Assembly (NCBI RefSeq): GCF_000826185.2
Contig: NZ_LN648874.1
Coordinates: forward strand, 558,001-622,000
DNA: 64,000 nt
Source: Microbacterium gorillae
GTDB lineage: Bacteria; Actinomycetota; Actinomycetes; Actinomycetales; Microbacteriaceae
Direction: 5' to 3'
Positions 36,201-45,829 of the stretch are shown here, piece after piece (position 1 is the stretch's first letter; each line of letters opens with the position of its first letter). Below the pieces are notes generated by a model that did not search any database, was not told the DNA's origin, and saw only the letters and a program-made list of their open reading frames with translations. The position numbers and the translations under genes were made by a program.

Positions 36201-37607
36201 TCATCCCGTCGGCACGGGAGCGCGGCGAGGGAGCCACACGGTCGCCGCGGCCGCGCAGATTCCGAGGATCACGAAACCGCCGAAGGCGAGGCGGAACGCC
36301 GCCGGAGCGCCGAGCGCGACCGTCGCTCCCTGCAGCAGCACGGCCGCGCTCGCCGTCCCGAACGCTCCGCCGAGCTGCTGCAGCAGTCGCGTCTGCATGG
36401 CGACCTGCGCGATGTCCGTCCGTTCGAGCGTCTCGTAGGCGTTCGAGGTGAGCGGCACCATCAGCATCCCGATGCCGAGGCCGCGCACCAGCAGGGTCGC
36501 GGCCAGCAGGATCGGCGAGGTGTCCGGCCCGGCGAACGCGAACGGCACGGTTGCGACGGCCACCACCACGAAGGCCACCATCGCCGTGTTGCGCGAGCCG
36601 AAGCGGAGCACCGTCCGCGCCACGAGGAACCGTGCCACCAGTGACCCGATGCCCTGCGGCATGAGCAGCAGGGCGGCGGTGAGAACCGACTGCCCGCGCT
36701 CGATCTGCCAGTACAGCGGCAGCAGGAAGATGCCGCCGAACATGAAGGCGCCGAGCAGGAACATCAGGCCCGCGGACGCGGCGATCCGCCGACGGGTGAG
36801 GAGGCGCACACGGATCAGCGCGCGGCCGTCGCGCCGCACCGCCCAGATCACGAACCCGACCAGCAGCACCGTCCCGAGCACGAGCGCTCCCCCGACCAAC
36901 GCGGACGGCACGACGCTGTCGACGGTCTGCGTGAGACCGAACACCAGCAGCGAGACCCCCGGGACCAGCATCGCCAGCCCGGCGAGATCCAGCGGGCCGG
37001 ACGACCCGCCGTCCGGCCGCCCGGGTGGCAGCACCCGCCACGCCGCGACGAACCCGATCAGACAGATCGGCACATTGATCAGGAACACCCACCGCCAGTC
37101 GGCGATCGCGAGGATCAGGCCGCCCAGCACCGGTCCGAGCACCGGCGCGATCCCGAGCGGGAGGCTGATCGAGGCCATCACCCGCGCCGTCGACCGTCCG
37201 GCCGCAGCCTGCACCGCGATGGTCTGCATCAGTGTGCTGAGCAGTCCGGCGCCGAGCCCCTGGAGGACCCGGAAGGCGATGAGACTGCCCGGGTTCCACG
37301 CCGCCGCGCACAGCGCCGACCCGACGACGAACACCCCCAGCGCGATCAGCCAGATCCGCCTGCCCCCGAGCCGGACCTCCAGCCATCCGGCCAGCGGGAT
37401 CACGGCGACGAGCGCGAGCAGATACGCCGTCGACACCCACTGGATCTCATGGATCGGGCTGTGCAGATCGACCGAGAGTGAGTGCAACGCGATCGTGACG
37501 ACGGTGGTGTCCAGGATCCCGGCGATTCCGCCGAACACGAGCACGGCGATGATCCGCCGGGTCTGGGGATCCAGGGCGTCATCCGCAGCACGATCGGTGG
37601 GCGACAT
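36201..37607 (-). CDS. MFS drug exporter, DHA2 (EmrB/QacA) family
   Basis: 468 residues with 13-14 hydrophobic helices, typical of DHA2 transporters. Motif C-type stretches (GIAPVLGPVLGGLIL) and motif A (GWLEVRLGGRRIWL), plus FLINVPICLIGF, identify the family; DTTVVTIALHSLSVDL carries the acidic residue of helix 1. It should export a drug or metabolite by proton antiport. No regulator of the TetR or MarR type adjoins it. Confidence 0.87.
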   Translation of the reverse strand: MSPTDRAADDALDPQTRRIIAVLVFGGIAGILDTTVVTIALHSLSVDLHSPIHEIQWVSTAYLLALVAVIPLAGWLEVRLGGRRIWLIALGVFVVGSALCAAAWNPGSLIAFRVLQGLGAGLLSTLMQTIAVQAAAGRSTARVMASISLPLGIAPVLGPVLGGLILAIADWRWVFLINVPICLIGFVAAWRVLPPGRPDGGSSGPLDLAGLAMLVPGVSLLVFGLTQTVDSVVPSALVGGALVLGTVLLVGFVIWAVRRDGRALIRVRLLTRRRIAASAGLMFLLGAFMFGGIFLLPLYWQIERGQSVLTAALLLMPQGIGSLVARFLVARTVLRFGSRNTAMVAFVVVAVATVPFAFAGPDTSPILLAATLLVRGLGIGMLMVPLTSNAYETLERTDIAQVAMQTRLLQQLGGAFGTASAAVLLQGATVALGAPAAFRLAFGGFVILGICAAAATVWLPRRAPVPTG

Positions 37608-37649
37608 GGATCCACTCTCGTCCTCGGACGAGAATCACGACACCCCGGC

Positions 37650-38612
37650 TCAGCCCTTCGTCGCCCCGGCGAGCAGACCGCGGACGAAGAACCGCTGCAG
37701 CAGGAAGAACACGATCAGCGGCACGATGATCGCCAGGAACGTGCCGGCTGAGAGCAGATACCACTGCTGGCCGTAGGTGCCGGACAGGTCGGTGAGCAGC
37801 TTCGTGATCGGCGCGTTCGCTCCGGGGGCGAAGATCGTCGCGACGAGCAGATCGTTCCACACCCAGAGGAACTGGAAGATCGCGAAGGACGCGATGGCGG
37901 GGGTGGACAGAGGAAGCACGATCCGCAGGAACATCTGCGCGTGACCGGCGCCGTCCATCGTGGCGGCCTCGATGACGTCGTTCGGGATGGCGGAGATCGA
38001 GTTGTGCAGGATGAAGATGGCCAACGGCAGCGCGAAGATGCTGTGCGAGATCCAGACCTCGGCGTAGCTCGAGGTCGCATAGCCGAGATTGAGTCCGGTG
38101 AAAACCTGCTGCCCGAAGGCGCTCACCCCGTTCGTGTAGAGGCTGAGCAGGGGCACAAGCGCCATCTGCAATGGCACCACCTGAAGCGCGAACACGAGGA
38201 TGAACAGGGTGTCCCGCCCCCGGAACCGCATCCAGGTGAACGCGTAGGCCGCCAGCAACGCGAGCACGATCGGGAAGATCGTCGCCGGGATCGAGATGGT
38301 CAGCGAATTCAGGAACGACTGCCCGACGGTGATGGTGTCGTTGAAGTTCAGCGTGTCGATGTAGTTCTGCACGGTGAAGACCGGCTGCACGAACGCCGTC
38401 CACCAGCCGCTGGTGGTGATGTCCGCGGCCGGTCGGAACGACGACACGAACAGCCCGAACGTCGGGATGGTCCAGATGACGGCGATGATGATCGCCGCGA
38501 TCGTCGCCCACGGACTGGTCAGCCGCCGCTTCGTGCGGTGCATGATGCCGTGGCGGGTGTCGTCAGCGGAGGACGGGGAGCGCCGGCCCTCCGGATGCGT
38601 CGCGACGGTCAT
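37650..38612 (-). CDS. Carbohydrate ABC transporter permease (MalG-like)
   Basis: 320 residues from ATG 38612 (GGAG upstream), coupled to the other permease by an ATGA overlap. Six helices and the cytoplasmic EAA loop EAATMDGAGHAQMFLRIVLPLSTPAIAS, here EAATMDGAG...LP, mark a CUT1 permease; HNSISAIPNDVIEAA precedes it. It forms the channel with the upstream permease. No ATPase gene is in the cluster, so a shared MsmK/MalK-type ATPase elsewhere is expected. Confidence 0.9.
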   Translation of the reverse strand: MTVATHPEGRRSPSSADDTRHGIMHRTKRRLTSPWATIAAIIIAVIWTIPTFGLFVSSFRPAADITTSGWWTAFVQPVFTVQNYIDTLNFNDTITVGQSFLNSLTISIPATIFPIVLALLAAYAFTWMRFRGRDTLFILVFALQVVPLQMALVPLLSLYTNGVSAFGQQVFTGLNLGYATSSYAEVWISHSIFALPLAIFILHNSISAIPNDVIEAATMDGAGHAQMFLRIVLPLSTPAIASFAIFQFLWVWNDLLVATIFAPGANAPITKLLTDLSGTYGQQWYLLSAGTFLAIIVPLIVFFLLQRFFVRGLLAGATKG

Positions 38613-39754
38613 GATGGCTGCTCCTGCCTCCGCATGTTGCGCGCGTTGTAGATGATGAACGGCGTCACCAGCACGAAGATCAGCACGGCCAGAGCCGCGG
38701 AGTGCCCGGACTGGGGCGGCAGGATCTGGAACTGGCGGACCATCTCGTAGCCGAGCACCGTCGTGTCGTTCTGTCCGCCCGTGGTGGCCGCGATGATGTC
38801 GTACACCTTCAGGGCGACGATCGAGATGGTCACCCAGACCACGATGAGCGTGGGCCGGATGGTCGGCACGGTCACCGACCAGAACCGCTGCCAGGCGTTC
38901 GCTCCGTCCAGTTCGGCGGCCTCGACCTGCTCCACGGGGACGCCCTTGATGGCCGCCGACAGCAGGACCATAGCGAAGCCGGCCTGGGTCCACACCAGGA
39001 TGACGATGAGCAGGAGCATGTTCAGCGGATAGCTCTGCAGCCAGCTCACCGGTTGTCCGCCGAACATCACCACGAGCTGGTTCAGCAGTCCGATCTGCTG
39101 TCCCTGGGTGTAGTCGAAGAAGAACTTGAAGATGATCGAGGCGCCCACCAGGGAGATCGCCATCGGCATGAAGATGAACACCTTGAGCACCCGCTCGCCG
39201 CGGCTGCGGTCCACGAACGCCGCGTAAGCCAGGCCGATCACGGTCGCCGCGATCGGTGCCAGCACGACCCAGACGATGGTGTTCACGAACGCGACCAGGC
39301 CACTGGAGCCGCCGGAGAACACCCAGAAGAAGTTCTCCAGGCCGACGAAGTGCGTCCCGTCGTTGCTCACGAACGCGTTCACCACCGTCTGCAGCGCCGG
39401 GTACACCAGCCCGATCGCCAGCAGCAGAGCCGCGGGGGCGAGGAAGGCCAGCAGCTGCAGGATGAACCCGCCCCCGTGCCCAGAGCGGACATCCAGCAGG
39501 AAGAGTCCGCCCCCGAGCAGCACGCTGACGATGGCGATCCACCACCCTGCCGGTTGCAGTCCGAACACGAGCACGAGCACGAGGGGAACCAGCAGAGCAA
39601 CCGCCAGACGGACCACGGTGTAGCCGCGACCGGGTCGTGGTGCGACATCGATGAAGAACAGCAGCAGCGCCACCACGACGGCGAACGCGATGATCACGAT
39701 GGGCACCTGGAGGAGGGCGGGCAACCCGGCGAGCCACCCGAAGAACAGAGCCAT
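38609..39754 (-). CDS. Carbohydrate ABC transporter permease (MalF-like) with extra N-terminal helices
   Basis: 381 residues from ATG 39754 (GAAAGGA seven bases upstream). Two or three extra helices (about 1-85) precede the six-helix core, as in alpha-glucoside AglF-type permeases. The EAA loop is EAAELDGANAWQRFWSVTVP. WTQAGFAMVLLSAAIKGVP is typical of CUT1 partners. It is between the binding protein and the second permease in one operon. The alpha-glucoside suggestion rests on size and layout only. Confidence 0.88.
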   Translation of the reverse strand: MALFFGWLAGLPALLQVPIVIIAFAVVVALLLFFIDVAPRPGRGYTVVRLAVALLVPLVLVLVFGLQPAGWWIAIVSVLLGGGLFLLDVRSGHGGGFILQLLAFLAPAALLLAIGLVYPALQTVVNAFVSNDGTHFVGLENFFWVFSGGSSGLVAFVNTIVWVVLAPIAATVIGLAYAAFVDRSRGERVLKVFIFMPMAISLVGASIIFKFFFDYTQGQQIGLLNQLVVMFGGQPVSWLQSYPLNMLLLIVILVWTQAGFAMVLLSAAIKGVPVEQVEAAELDGANAWQRFWSVTVPTIRPTLIVVWVTISIVALKVYDIIAATTGGQNDTTVLGYEMVRQFQILPPQSGHSAALAVLIFVLVTPFIIYNARNMRRQEQPS

Positions 39755-39792
39755 CAGGAATCCTTTCGATCGCACTCCACATCGGCCCTACG

Positions 39793-39819
39793 CCGATCCG
39801 TGGTGCGCCCGCGGATCGG
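39793..39819 (-). promoter_or_regulatory. Intercistronic hairpin after the sugar-binding protein gene
   Basis: CCGATCCG (39793-39800) and CGGATCGG (39812-39819) form a perfect 8-bp stem ten bases after the binding-protein stop. It may slow decay of the upstream message or partly terminate, raising binding protein over permease. Confidence 0.5.
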
Positions 39820-39828
39820 TGAGGAGGC

Positions 39829-41169
39829 TCATCCGGTCGGCCACGACGCCTGGATCTCCTTCTCCACGTCGCCCTGCTTCATCCCGTTGACCCAATCGAC
39901 CATGCCCTTCCAGAACGCCGTCTCCACGACGTTCGGCATCGCGTCGTCCGCGCCGAAGCGGAACGTGGTGTTCGGGTCCTGCAGCACCTTGATCGCACCG
40001 GCCAGCAGCGGGTCCTTCTCACCGTCGACCTTCAGCCCGGTGTTGGCGCTGATGAAGCTCGCGCCGTTCACCCCGATCAGGCTGTTCGCCCAGTCGGCGC
40101 TGGAGAGGTACTGCATCACCTTCTGCGTCGCGGCGTTGGTGTCGAACGCGGCCGCGAAATCGCCGCCACCCACGACGGCCGTGGCGCCCGCCTTCGGGCC
40201 CGGCAGCGGGAACGCCCAGATGTCCCCGTCCGGTCCGACCACCGGCGTCTTCCCGGCGGCCGTCTTCACGGTCGCGAAGCTGGCCTCGAGGAAGGTGGCC
40301 TGGTTCGTCATCGCGCACTTGCCGTTCGCGAGCGGTGTCGCCACGTCGCCGAACGCCGTCGCGTTCATCGACGCCACGTTCCCGATCCCGGCGTTGACGT
40401 TGTCCGGGTTGGTCAGGATCTTCCCGAGTTGGGTGAAGGCGTCGTCGATGGCCGGGTCGGTGAACTTCGTCTTGCCTGCGACCCAGGCGTCGTACGTCTG
40501 CGGGCCGGCATCGGCGAGGACCATCTCGGCGAGCTGGTCCGCTCCCGGCCAGCCGGACGAGGTGCCCGAGTTGAATCCCGCGCACCAGGCCGGCTGTCCG
40601 GTCTTGGCCCGGATGGCGGAAGTCAACGTGAGCAGTTCGTCGTAGGTCGTCGGCACCTGCACGCCCCACTGCTTGAACTGCTTCGGCGAGTACCAGATGT
40701 AGCCCTTGACGGAGGCATCCAGGGGCGTGCCGTACAGCTTGCCGTTCGAGGTCACGTACTGCTGCCAGTCAGCGGAGAAGTTCTGCTTGACGTTCGCCTC
40801 CGTCGCGGAGTCCAGCTCTTTGACCTTGCCGGTCTGCACGGCACTGGCCAGCAGCCCCGGCTGCGGGAACATGGCGATGTCCGGCAGCGCGCTGCTCTGG
40901 ATCTTCGTGGCGATGTTCGCGGTGAAGTCCTTGTCGCCGGTGTACTGGATCGTGATGCCCTCCTGCTTCGCCCATCCGCTCCAGGACGCCTCGAGCTCCG
41001 TGGCCTCGGTCCCGGTGTCCGCCGCGTAGATCGTCACGGTCTGACCGCCGCCGCTTCCCGCCGTGCCGCTTCCCGAGCTGCCGGCCGGACCGCATCCGGC
41101 CAGCACTGCCACACCCACCCCCAGAGTGGCCGTTGCGGTGAGAATCCTGCGCGTGGTCGAAACGTCCAT
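39829..41169 (-). CDS. Sugar-binding lipoprotein of an ABC importer
   Basis: 446 residues. The signal peptide ends in the lipobox VLAGC, with lipidated Cys at about 26, and a Ser/Gly-rich spacer follows. The mature part has the class of extracellular solute-binding protein family 1: LPDIAMFPQPGLL, VPTTYDELL, WAFPLPGP and GGGDFAAAF. CAAGGAGATG precedes the ATG. It heads an operon with two permeases and is divergent from the mannitol PTS operon, so both may respond to related carbohydrates. Confidence 0.92.
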   Translation of the reverse strand: MDVSTTRRILTATATLGVGVAVLAGCGPAGSSGSGTAGSGGGQTVTIYAADTGTEATELEASWSGWAKQEGITIQYTGDKDFTANIATKIQSSALPDIAMFPQPGLLASAVQTGKVKELDSATEANVKQNFSADWQQYVTSNGKLYGTPLDASVKGYIWYSPKQFKQWGVQVPTTYDELLTLTSAIRAKTGQPAWCAGFNSGTSSGWPGADQLAEMVLADAGPQTYDAWVAGKTKFTDPAIDDAFTQLGKILTNPDNVNAGIGNVASMNATAFGDVATPLANGKCAMTNQATFLEASFATVKTAAGKTPVVGPDGDIWAFPLPGPKAGATAVVGGGDFAAAFDTNAATQKVMQYLSSADWANSLIGVNGASFISANTGLKVDGEKDPLLAGAIKVLQDPNTTFRFGADDAMPNVVETAFWKGMVDWVNGMKQGDVEKEIQASWPTG

Positions 41170-41344
41170 GTCATCTCCTTGCGAGTTCGCGCCTGCGCAG
41201 GAGGTCGGCGTCGCGGCCCGGAATGGAGCGAGTCAGGCGGACGGCCAGGTGCGCATCCAAGGGAGCGCACCTGCAGGTTACGTCCCGAAGTGTGACAACG
41301 GACTGGGAATTGTGGACACCGCACACCGCCCGTCCGGCATCGAT

Positions 41345-41378
41345 TTTCCGCAGGGGCGGAAAGGAACCTGGTTGTTCC
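41345..41378 (+). promoter_or_regulatory. Two small inverted repeats upstream of the mannitol operon
   Basis: TTTCCGC/GCGGAAA (41345-41351, 41356-41362) and GGAAC/GTTCC (41363-41367, 41374-41378) lie 42-75 bases before the first PTS gene, in the 250-base divergent region. They could be operators for an activator such as the MtlR-like protein. No clear -35/-10 pair was found. Confidence 0.35.
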
Positions 41379-41419
41379 CTGAGCGTGAGCCGAGCACGAT
41401 GGGCGAAGGAGGTGGATCG

Positions 41420-41749
41420 ATGAGGATCCTGATCGTGTGCGGCGCGGGAGCGTCCAGCACGTTCGTCGCGAAGCGGCTGCAGCGTGCTGCGGACGCGGCC
41501 GACGTCGATCTCAGTGCCCGTCCCGGCACCTGGGGAAGCATCTCGGCCCACGCCGACGTCGCCGACCTCGTGCTGCTCGGGCCCCACCTCGCCGACCACC
41601 TCGACGAGGTTCGCCAGAACCTCACCCCGACCCCGGTCGCACTCCTCCCCGAGGGGTGCATCCGCGATCTCACCGGACGCGACACGCTCGCGTTCGTCCT
41701 CGAGACGTCCGACCCGGACGCCTCGCCCGCCCTGGAAGGAAGATCATGA
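41420..41749 (+). CDS. PTS EIIB-like protein (lactose/cellobiose type), stand-alone
   Basis: 109 residues from ATG 41420, with GAAGGAGG seven bases upstream. ILIVCGAGASSTFVAKRL gives the phosphocysteine loop with Cys 7, and the fold pattern (HADVADLVLLGPHLADHLDEV) is that of EIIB(Lac/Cel). No EIIC or EIIA of that class is nearby. It is first in an operon with HPr, EI and the mannitol-specific parts; it may regulate MtlR or serve another permease. The frame is open upstream to 41063 without similarity. Confidence 0.75.
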   Translation: MRILIVCGAGASSTFVAKRLQRAADAADVDLSARPGTWGSISAHADVADLVLLGPHLADHLDEVRQNLTPTPVALLPEGCIRDLTGRDTLAFVLETSDPDASPALEGRS

Positions 41750-42027
41750 CCACCATCGACCGTTCCGTCACCGTCGGCTCCTCGCACGGGTTGCACGCCC
41801 GCCCCGCGAAGCTGTTCACCCAGGCCGCCAAGGACACCGGCGTGCCCATCACGATCCGCAAGGGCGAGGGCAAGCCGGCCAACGCCGCCAGTATCCTCGC
41901 GGTGATCGCGCTCGGCGCCGAGCAGGGCGATGAGGTCACGCTGTCCACCGACGCGGACGCTCCCAACGCGGCGGAGGCCCTGGACGCGCTCGCCGCCCTG
42001 CTGGCGAGCGACATCGACGCGGAGTGA
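41746..42027 (+). CDS. ptsH: Phosphocarrier protein HPr
   Basis: 93 residues from ATG 41746, overlapping the EIIB-like stop (ATGA). GSSHGLHARPAKLFTQAA holds the phospho-acceptor His 17. NAASILAVIALGAEQGDEV includes the Ser that HPr kinase would modify in Firmicutes. It passes phosphate from EI to the EIIA protein encoded downstream. EI follows after four bases. Confidence 0.93.
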   Translation: MTTIDRSVTVGSSHGLHARPAKLFTQAAKDTGVPITIRKGEGKPANAASILAVIALGAEQGDEVTLSTDADAPNAAEALDALAALLASDIDAE

Positions 42028-42031
42028 CCCG

Positions 42032-43702
42032 ATGACGACTCTCACCGGATCGGGTATCGGCCTGGGCATCGCCCAGGGCCCGGTCGCCCGTGTCTCCGAT
42101 CCGCTGCCGAAGCCGGAGAACACCCCGTCCACGGCGGGCGCCGAGGCCGAGAAGGCGCGCTTCCGCACGAGCGTCGCCGTGGTCGCCCGCGAGCTCGAGG
42201 ACCGAGGAGCCCGCGCGGGCGGAACCGCGCAGGACGTCCTCGAAGCCCAGGCGATGATCGCCGAGGACCCGACGCTCGCCGAGGAGGTCGACGCTCGCCT
42301 GGATGACGGCGCGACCGCCGAATGGGCCGTCGTGGATGCGTTCGCCGCGTTCCGCGAGATGCTCACCCAGGCCGGCGGGTACCTCGGTGAACGCGCCGCG
42401 GACCTGGACGACGTCGCCCAGCGGGTGCTCGCCGACCTTCGCGGGGTGGCCGCACCGGGGCTTCCGCAGCCCGGACACCCGTACGTCCTGGTCGCTCGCG
42501 ATCTCGCCCCCGCCGACACGGCGCTGCTGGATCTCGATCAGGTGCTCGCCGTCGTGACCTCGGATGGCGGCCCCACCTCGCACACCGCGATCCTCGCGCG
42601 CGAGAAGGGCATCGTCGCGGTCGTCGGCGTCACCGGCGCGCGGGATCTGACCGACGGTGAGACCGTCATCGTCGACGCCGAGAACGGTGCGGTGGTCACC
42701 GACCCGACGGAAGCGGAACTCACCGCCGCGTCCGACCGTGCCGAGGCGCGCAAGGCCGCGGCGGCGGCGCCGCTGAAGCCGGGTGCCCTCGCCGACGGCA
42801 CCGCGGTGATGCTGCTGGCGAACCTCGGCTCTCCGGACGGTGCGGCCGGTGCGGTGGAGCTCGGCGCGGAGGGTGTGGGCCTGTTCCGCACCGAGTTCCT
42901 GTTCCTGTCCGCCGACGAGGCTCCGACGGTCGAAGACCAACAGGCCGCGTACACGAAGCTGCTGCAGGCGTTCCCCGGTCAGAAGGTCGTCGTCCGAGCG
43001 TTGGACGCCGGAGCGGACAAGCCGCTGAAGTTCCTGAACGACGACGACGAGGACAACCCCGCCCTCGGCATGCGCGGCATCCGCATCCTGCGCGAGCGCG
43101 AGCAGATCCTGCGCGATCAGCTCACCGCTCTCGCGAACGCGGACGCGGCCACCGACGCGGACCTGTGGGTCATGGCGCCGATGGTGGCCACCGTGGATGA
43201 GACCCGGTACTTCACCGACCTCGCCCACGAGCTCGGCATCCGCACGGCCGGGGTGATGGTCGAAGTCCCCTCCGCCGCGCTCATCGCCGATCGGATCCTG
43301 GCGCACACCGAGTTCGCCTCGATCGGCACGAACGACCTCACGCAGTACACGATGGCGGCGGATCGCCTGCTCGGATCCGTCGCCGCCCTGCAGAGTCCGT
43401 GGCACCCCGCGGTGCTGCAGCTCGTGCGCTCCGTCGGCACCGCCGGTGCCGACGCCGGCAAACCGGTCGGCATCTGCGGCGAAGCGGCCGCGGACCCGCT
43501 GCTGGCCGTCGTGCTGGTCGGCCTCGGGGCGACCAGCTTGTCCATGGCGCCGGCGGCCCTCGCCGACGTCCGCCTGTCCCTGTCCCAGTACACGCTCGAG
43601 GACGCCCAGCGCATCGCTCGAGCAGCCCTCGCCGCGGACGACGCGGCATCAGCCCGAACCGCGGCGCGTGACGCCGCGGAGAAGAAGGAGAAGGAAGCAT
43701 GA
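42032..43702 (+). CDS. ptsI: PTS enzyme I (phosphoenolpyruvate-protein phosphotransferase)
   Basis: 556 residues. An N-terminal HPr-binding helical region, the phosphohistidine domain with GGPTSHTAILARE (His 184), and a C-terminal PEP-binding barrel with GVGLFRTEFLF, IRILRERE and SIGTNDLTQYTMAADR are in the usual order. It starts phosphorelay from PEP. It starts at ATG 42032, four bases after ptsH, and its stop overlaps mtlA (ATGA), so general and mannitol-specific PTS parts are made together. Confidence 0.96.
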   Translation: MTTLTGSGIGLGIAQGPVARVSDPLPKPENTPSTAGAEAEKARFRTSVAVVARELEDRGARAGGTAQDVLEAQAMIAEDPTLAEEVDARLDDGATAEWAVVDAFAAFREMLTQAGGYLGERAADLDDVAQRVLADLRGVAAPGLPQPGHPYVLVARDLAPADTALLDLDQVLAVVTSDGGPTSHTAILAREKGIVAVVGVTGARDLTDGETVIVDAENGAVVTDPTEAELTAASDRAEARKAAAAAPLKPGALADGTAVMLLANLGSPDGAAGAVELGAEGVGLFRTEFLFLSADEAPTVEDQQAAYTKLLQAFPGQKVVVRALDAGADKPLKFLNDDDEDNPALGMRGIRILREREQILRDQLTALANADAATDADLWVMAPMVATVDETRYFTDLAHELGIRTAGVMVEVPSAALIADRILAHTEFASIGTNDLTQYTMAADRLLGSVAALQSPWHPAVLQLVRSVGTAGADAGKPVGICGEAAADPLLAVVLVGLGATSLSMAPAALADVRLSLSQYTLEDAQRIARAALAADDAASARTAARDAAEKKEKEA

Positions 43703-45318
43703 CATCGGCGTCCGCAACGAGCTCCGCCAGCACTGGCGGAGCGAAGAAGGCGCAGGTCGCAGTCCAGCGATTCGGCACCTTCCTGTCCGGCATGATCATG
43801 CCCAACATCGCCGCGTTCATCGCGTGGGGCCTGATCACGACTCTGTTCATCGCAACCGGATGGTTGGGGTGGTGGCACCCCGTCGCAGACATGCTCGGCG
43901 GCTTCGGCAACGCCGACCAGATCGGCTGGAGCCACGCTCTGACCACCCTGGCCGTCGGCGACGACGGCAAGACGTTCCCGCAGTACGTCGGTCTGGTCGG
44001 CTCCATGCTGACCTACCTGCTGCCGCTGCTGATCGCGAACACCGGCGGCCGCATGGTCTACGGTGAGCGCGGTGGCGTGGTCGCGACGATCGCCACCATG
44101 GGTGTCATCGTCGGCACGACGATCCCGATGTTCCTCGGCGCGATGGTGATGGGCCCGCTCGCGGCGTGGATCACCAAGCAGATGGACAAGCTGTGGGAGG
44201 GCAAGCTCAAGCCCGGCTTCGAGATGCTGGTGAACAACTTCTCCGCCGGAATCCTCGGCCTGATCCTGGCCGTGCTGGGCTTCTTCGCGTTCGGTCCGGT
44301 CTTCACCGCGGTCAGCGACTTCCTCGGCATGATCGTCGGTTGGCTGGTCAGCGCCGGCCTGCTGCCGCTGCTGTCGATCATCGTGGAGCCCGCGAAGATC
44401 CTCTTCTTGAACAATGCGATCAACCACGGCGTCTTCACGCCTCTCGGCATCCAGCAGGCCGCGGACACGGGCAAGTCGATCCTCTTCCTCATCGAGGCGA
44501 ACCCCGGCCCGGGTGTCGGCGTGCTGCTGGCCTTCTCGTTCTTCGGCGTCGGCATGGCCAAGGCCTCCGCTCCGGGCGCGATCATCATCCAGTTCCTCGG
44601 TGGTATCCACGAGATCTACTTCCCGTACGTGCTGATGAAGCCGATCCTGCTGATCTCGGTCATCGCCGGCGGCGCCACCGGTGTCGCGACGAACGCTCTG
44701 CTCGGCGGTGGTCTGGCCTTCCCGGCCGCCCCGGGATCGATCATCGCGGTGGCCCTCTCGGCCGCCCCGGCGGGCATCCCGAACCTCCTGGTCGTCCTGC
44801 TCTCGGTCGTCCTGGCTGCGGCGGTCTCGTTCCTGCTGTCGATGGTGTTCCTGCTCCGCAGTCGCAAGCGCGACCTCGCCACGGAGGGCGCCGGCGACCT
44901 GTCCGCCGCGATCGCGCAGACCGAGGCGAACAAGGGCAAGAAGTCCTCGGTGCTCGGCGGCCTCGGCGAGGCCGGTGCGGCGACGGCCGGTGCCGCCGCC
45001 GCCACGGCCACGGCGGATCACCCGCTCGAGAACATCGTGTTCGCGTGCGATGCCGGCATGGGCTCCTCCGCGATGGGCGCCAGCGTCCTGCGCAACAAGT
45101 TCAAGAAGGCGGGTGTCGGCGGTGTCACCGTCACGAACAAGGCCATCGCGAACCTGGACGGCACGGAGGACCTCGTCATCACGCAGAACCAGCTCACCCA
45201 GCGGGCCACGGAGAAGAACCCGAACGCGATGCACGTGTCGGTGGACAACTTCATGAACTCGCCGAAGTACGACGAGGTCGTGGACCTCGTCCGCAAGCAG
45301 CAGGAGGATGGAGCCTGA
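43699..45318 (+). CDS. mtlA: PTS mannitol transporter EIICB
   Basis: 539 residues. EIIC (about 20-400) has the mannitol-type opening VQRFGTFLSGMIMPNIAAFIAWG-like region, eight or more helices, LNNAINHGVFTPLG and the substrate segment GGIHEIYFPYVLMKP. A linker leads to EIIB with phosphocysteine Cys 450 in FACDAGMGSSAMG. It imports and phosphorylates mannitol to mannitol-1-phosphate. EIIA is a separate gene (mtlF) behind an intercistronic hairpin. Confidence 0.95.
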   Translation: MTSASATSSASTGGAKKAQVAVQRFGTFLSGMIMPNIAAFIAWGLITTLFIATGWLGWWHPVADMLGGFGNADQIGWSHALTTLAVGDDGKTFPQYVGLVGSMLTYLLPLLIANTGGRMVYGERGGVVATIATMGVIVGTTIPMFLGAMVMGPLAAWITKQMDKLWEGKLKPGFEMLVNNFSAGILGLILAVLGFFAFGPVFTAVSDFLGMIVGWLVSAGLLPLLSIIVEPAKILFLNNAINHGVFTPLGIQQAADTGKSILFLIEANPGPGVGVLLAFSFFGVGMAKASAPGAIIIQFLGGIHEIYFPYVLMKPILLISVIAGGATGVATNALLGGGLAFPAAPGSIIAVALSAAPAGIPNLLVVLLSVVLAAAVSFLLSMVFLLRSRKRDLATEGAGDLSAAIAQTEANKGKKSSVLGGLGEAGAATAGAAAATATADHPLENIVFACDAGMGSSAMGASVLRNKFKKAGVGGVTVTNKAIANLDGTEDLVITQNQLTQRATEKNPNAMHVSVDNFMNSPKYDEVVDLVRKQQEDGA

Positions 45319-45326
45319 CGGCTCCC

Positions 45327-45356
45327 GGGGCGGCGTCGGACATCCGGCGCCGCCCC
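45327..45356 (+). promoter_or_regulatory. Strong intercistronic hairpin between mtlA and mtlF
   Basis: GGGGCGGCG (45327-45335) pairs perfectly with CGCCGCCCC (45348-45356), and the loop itself pairs further (CGG/CCG with a T-G pair). There is no T tract. It may stabilise the upstream mRNA or act as a processing or partial termination point. Confidence 0.6.
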
Positions 45357-45388
45357 GCCTTCATTCCGCGTCAGTGAAAGGACAGAAC

Positions 45389-45829
45389 ATGTCAGAGAAC
45401 ATCCTGCGGTCCGGATCGGTCCGCATCCACTCCGGAAGCGTCTCGCAGCACGAGGCGATGAAAGAGGCCGCGGACATCCTCGTCGCGGCCGGATCCGTCA
45501 CGGACGGCTACTACGACGCCATGCTGCAGCGCGAGGCGACCGTGTCCACCTACATGGGCAATGAGCTCGCGATCCCCCACGGCACCAACGAGACAAAGGA
45601 CGAGATCCTGAACTCGGGGCTGTCCCTGGTCCGCTACGACGGCGGCGTGGACTGGGACGGCGAGCCGGTCTCATTCGTGGTCGGCATCGCCGGCAAGGGG
45701 GACGAGCACCTGGAGATCCTCAGCCGCATCGCCCTGCTGTTCTCGGACGAGGACGACCTCGCCCGCCTCAAGGCCGCGGCCACTGCCGATGACCTGTACG
45801 CGCTGGTCGAGTCGGTGAACGAGGAATGA
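45389..45829 (+). CDS. mtlF: PTS mannitol-specific EIIA
   Basis: 146 residues from ATG 45389 with GAAAGGA upstream. [11 protein letters not shown] holds the phospho-acceptor His 64; [26 protein letters not shown] and [14 protein letters not shown] are standard EIIA(Mtl/Fru) segments. It receives phosphate from HPr and passes it to Cys 450 of MtlA. The stop overlaps mtlD (ATGA). Confidence 0.95.
   Translation: MSENILRSGSVRIHSGSVSQHEAMKEAADILVAAGSVTDGYYDAMLQREATVSTYMGNELAIPHGTNETKDEILNSGLSLVRYDGGVDWDGEPVSFVVGIAGKGDEHLEILSRIALLFSDEDDLARLKAAATADDLYALVESVNEE

Noticed and set aside
37650-39782. Single 710-codon fused permease, and the similar 704-codon frame at 58657-60771
   Set aside because: The N-terminal parts are shadows of the adjacent permease genes in another frame; normal ATGA-coupled starts exist at 38612 and 59961.
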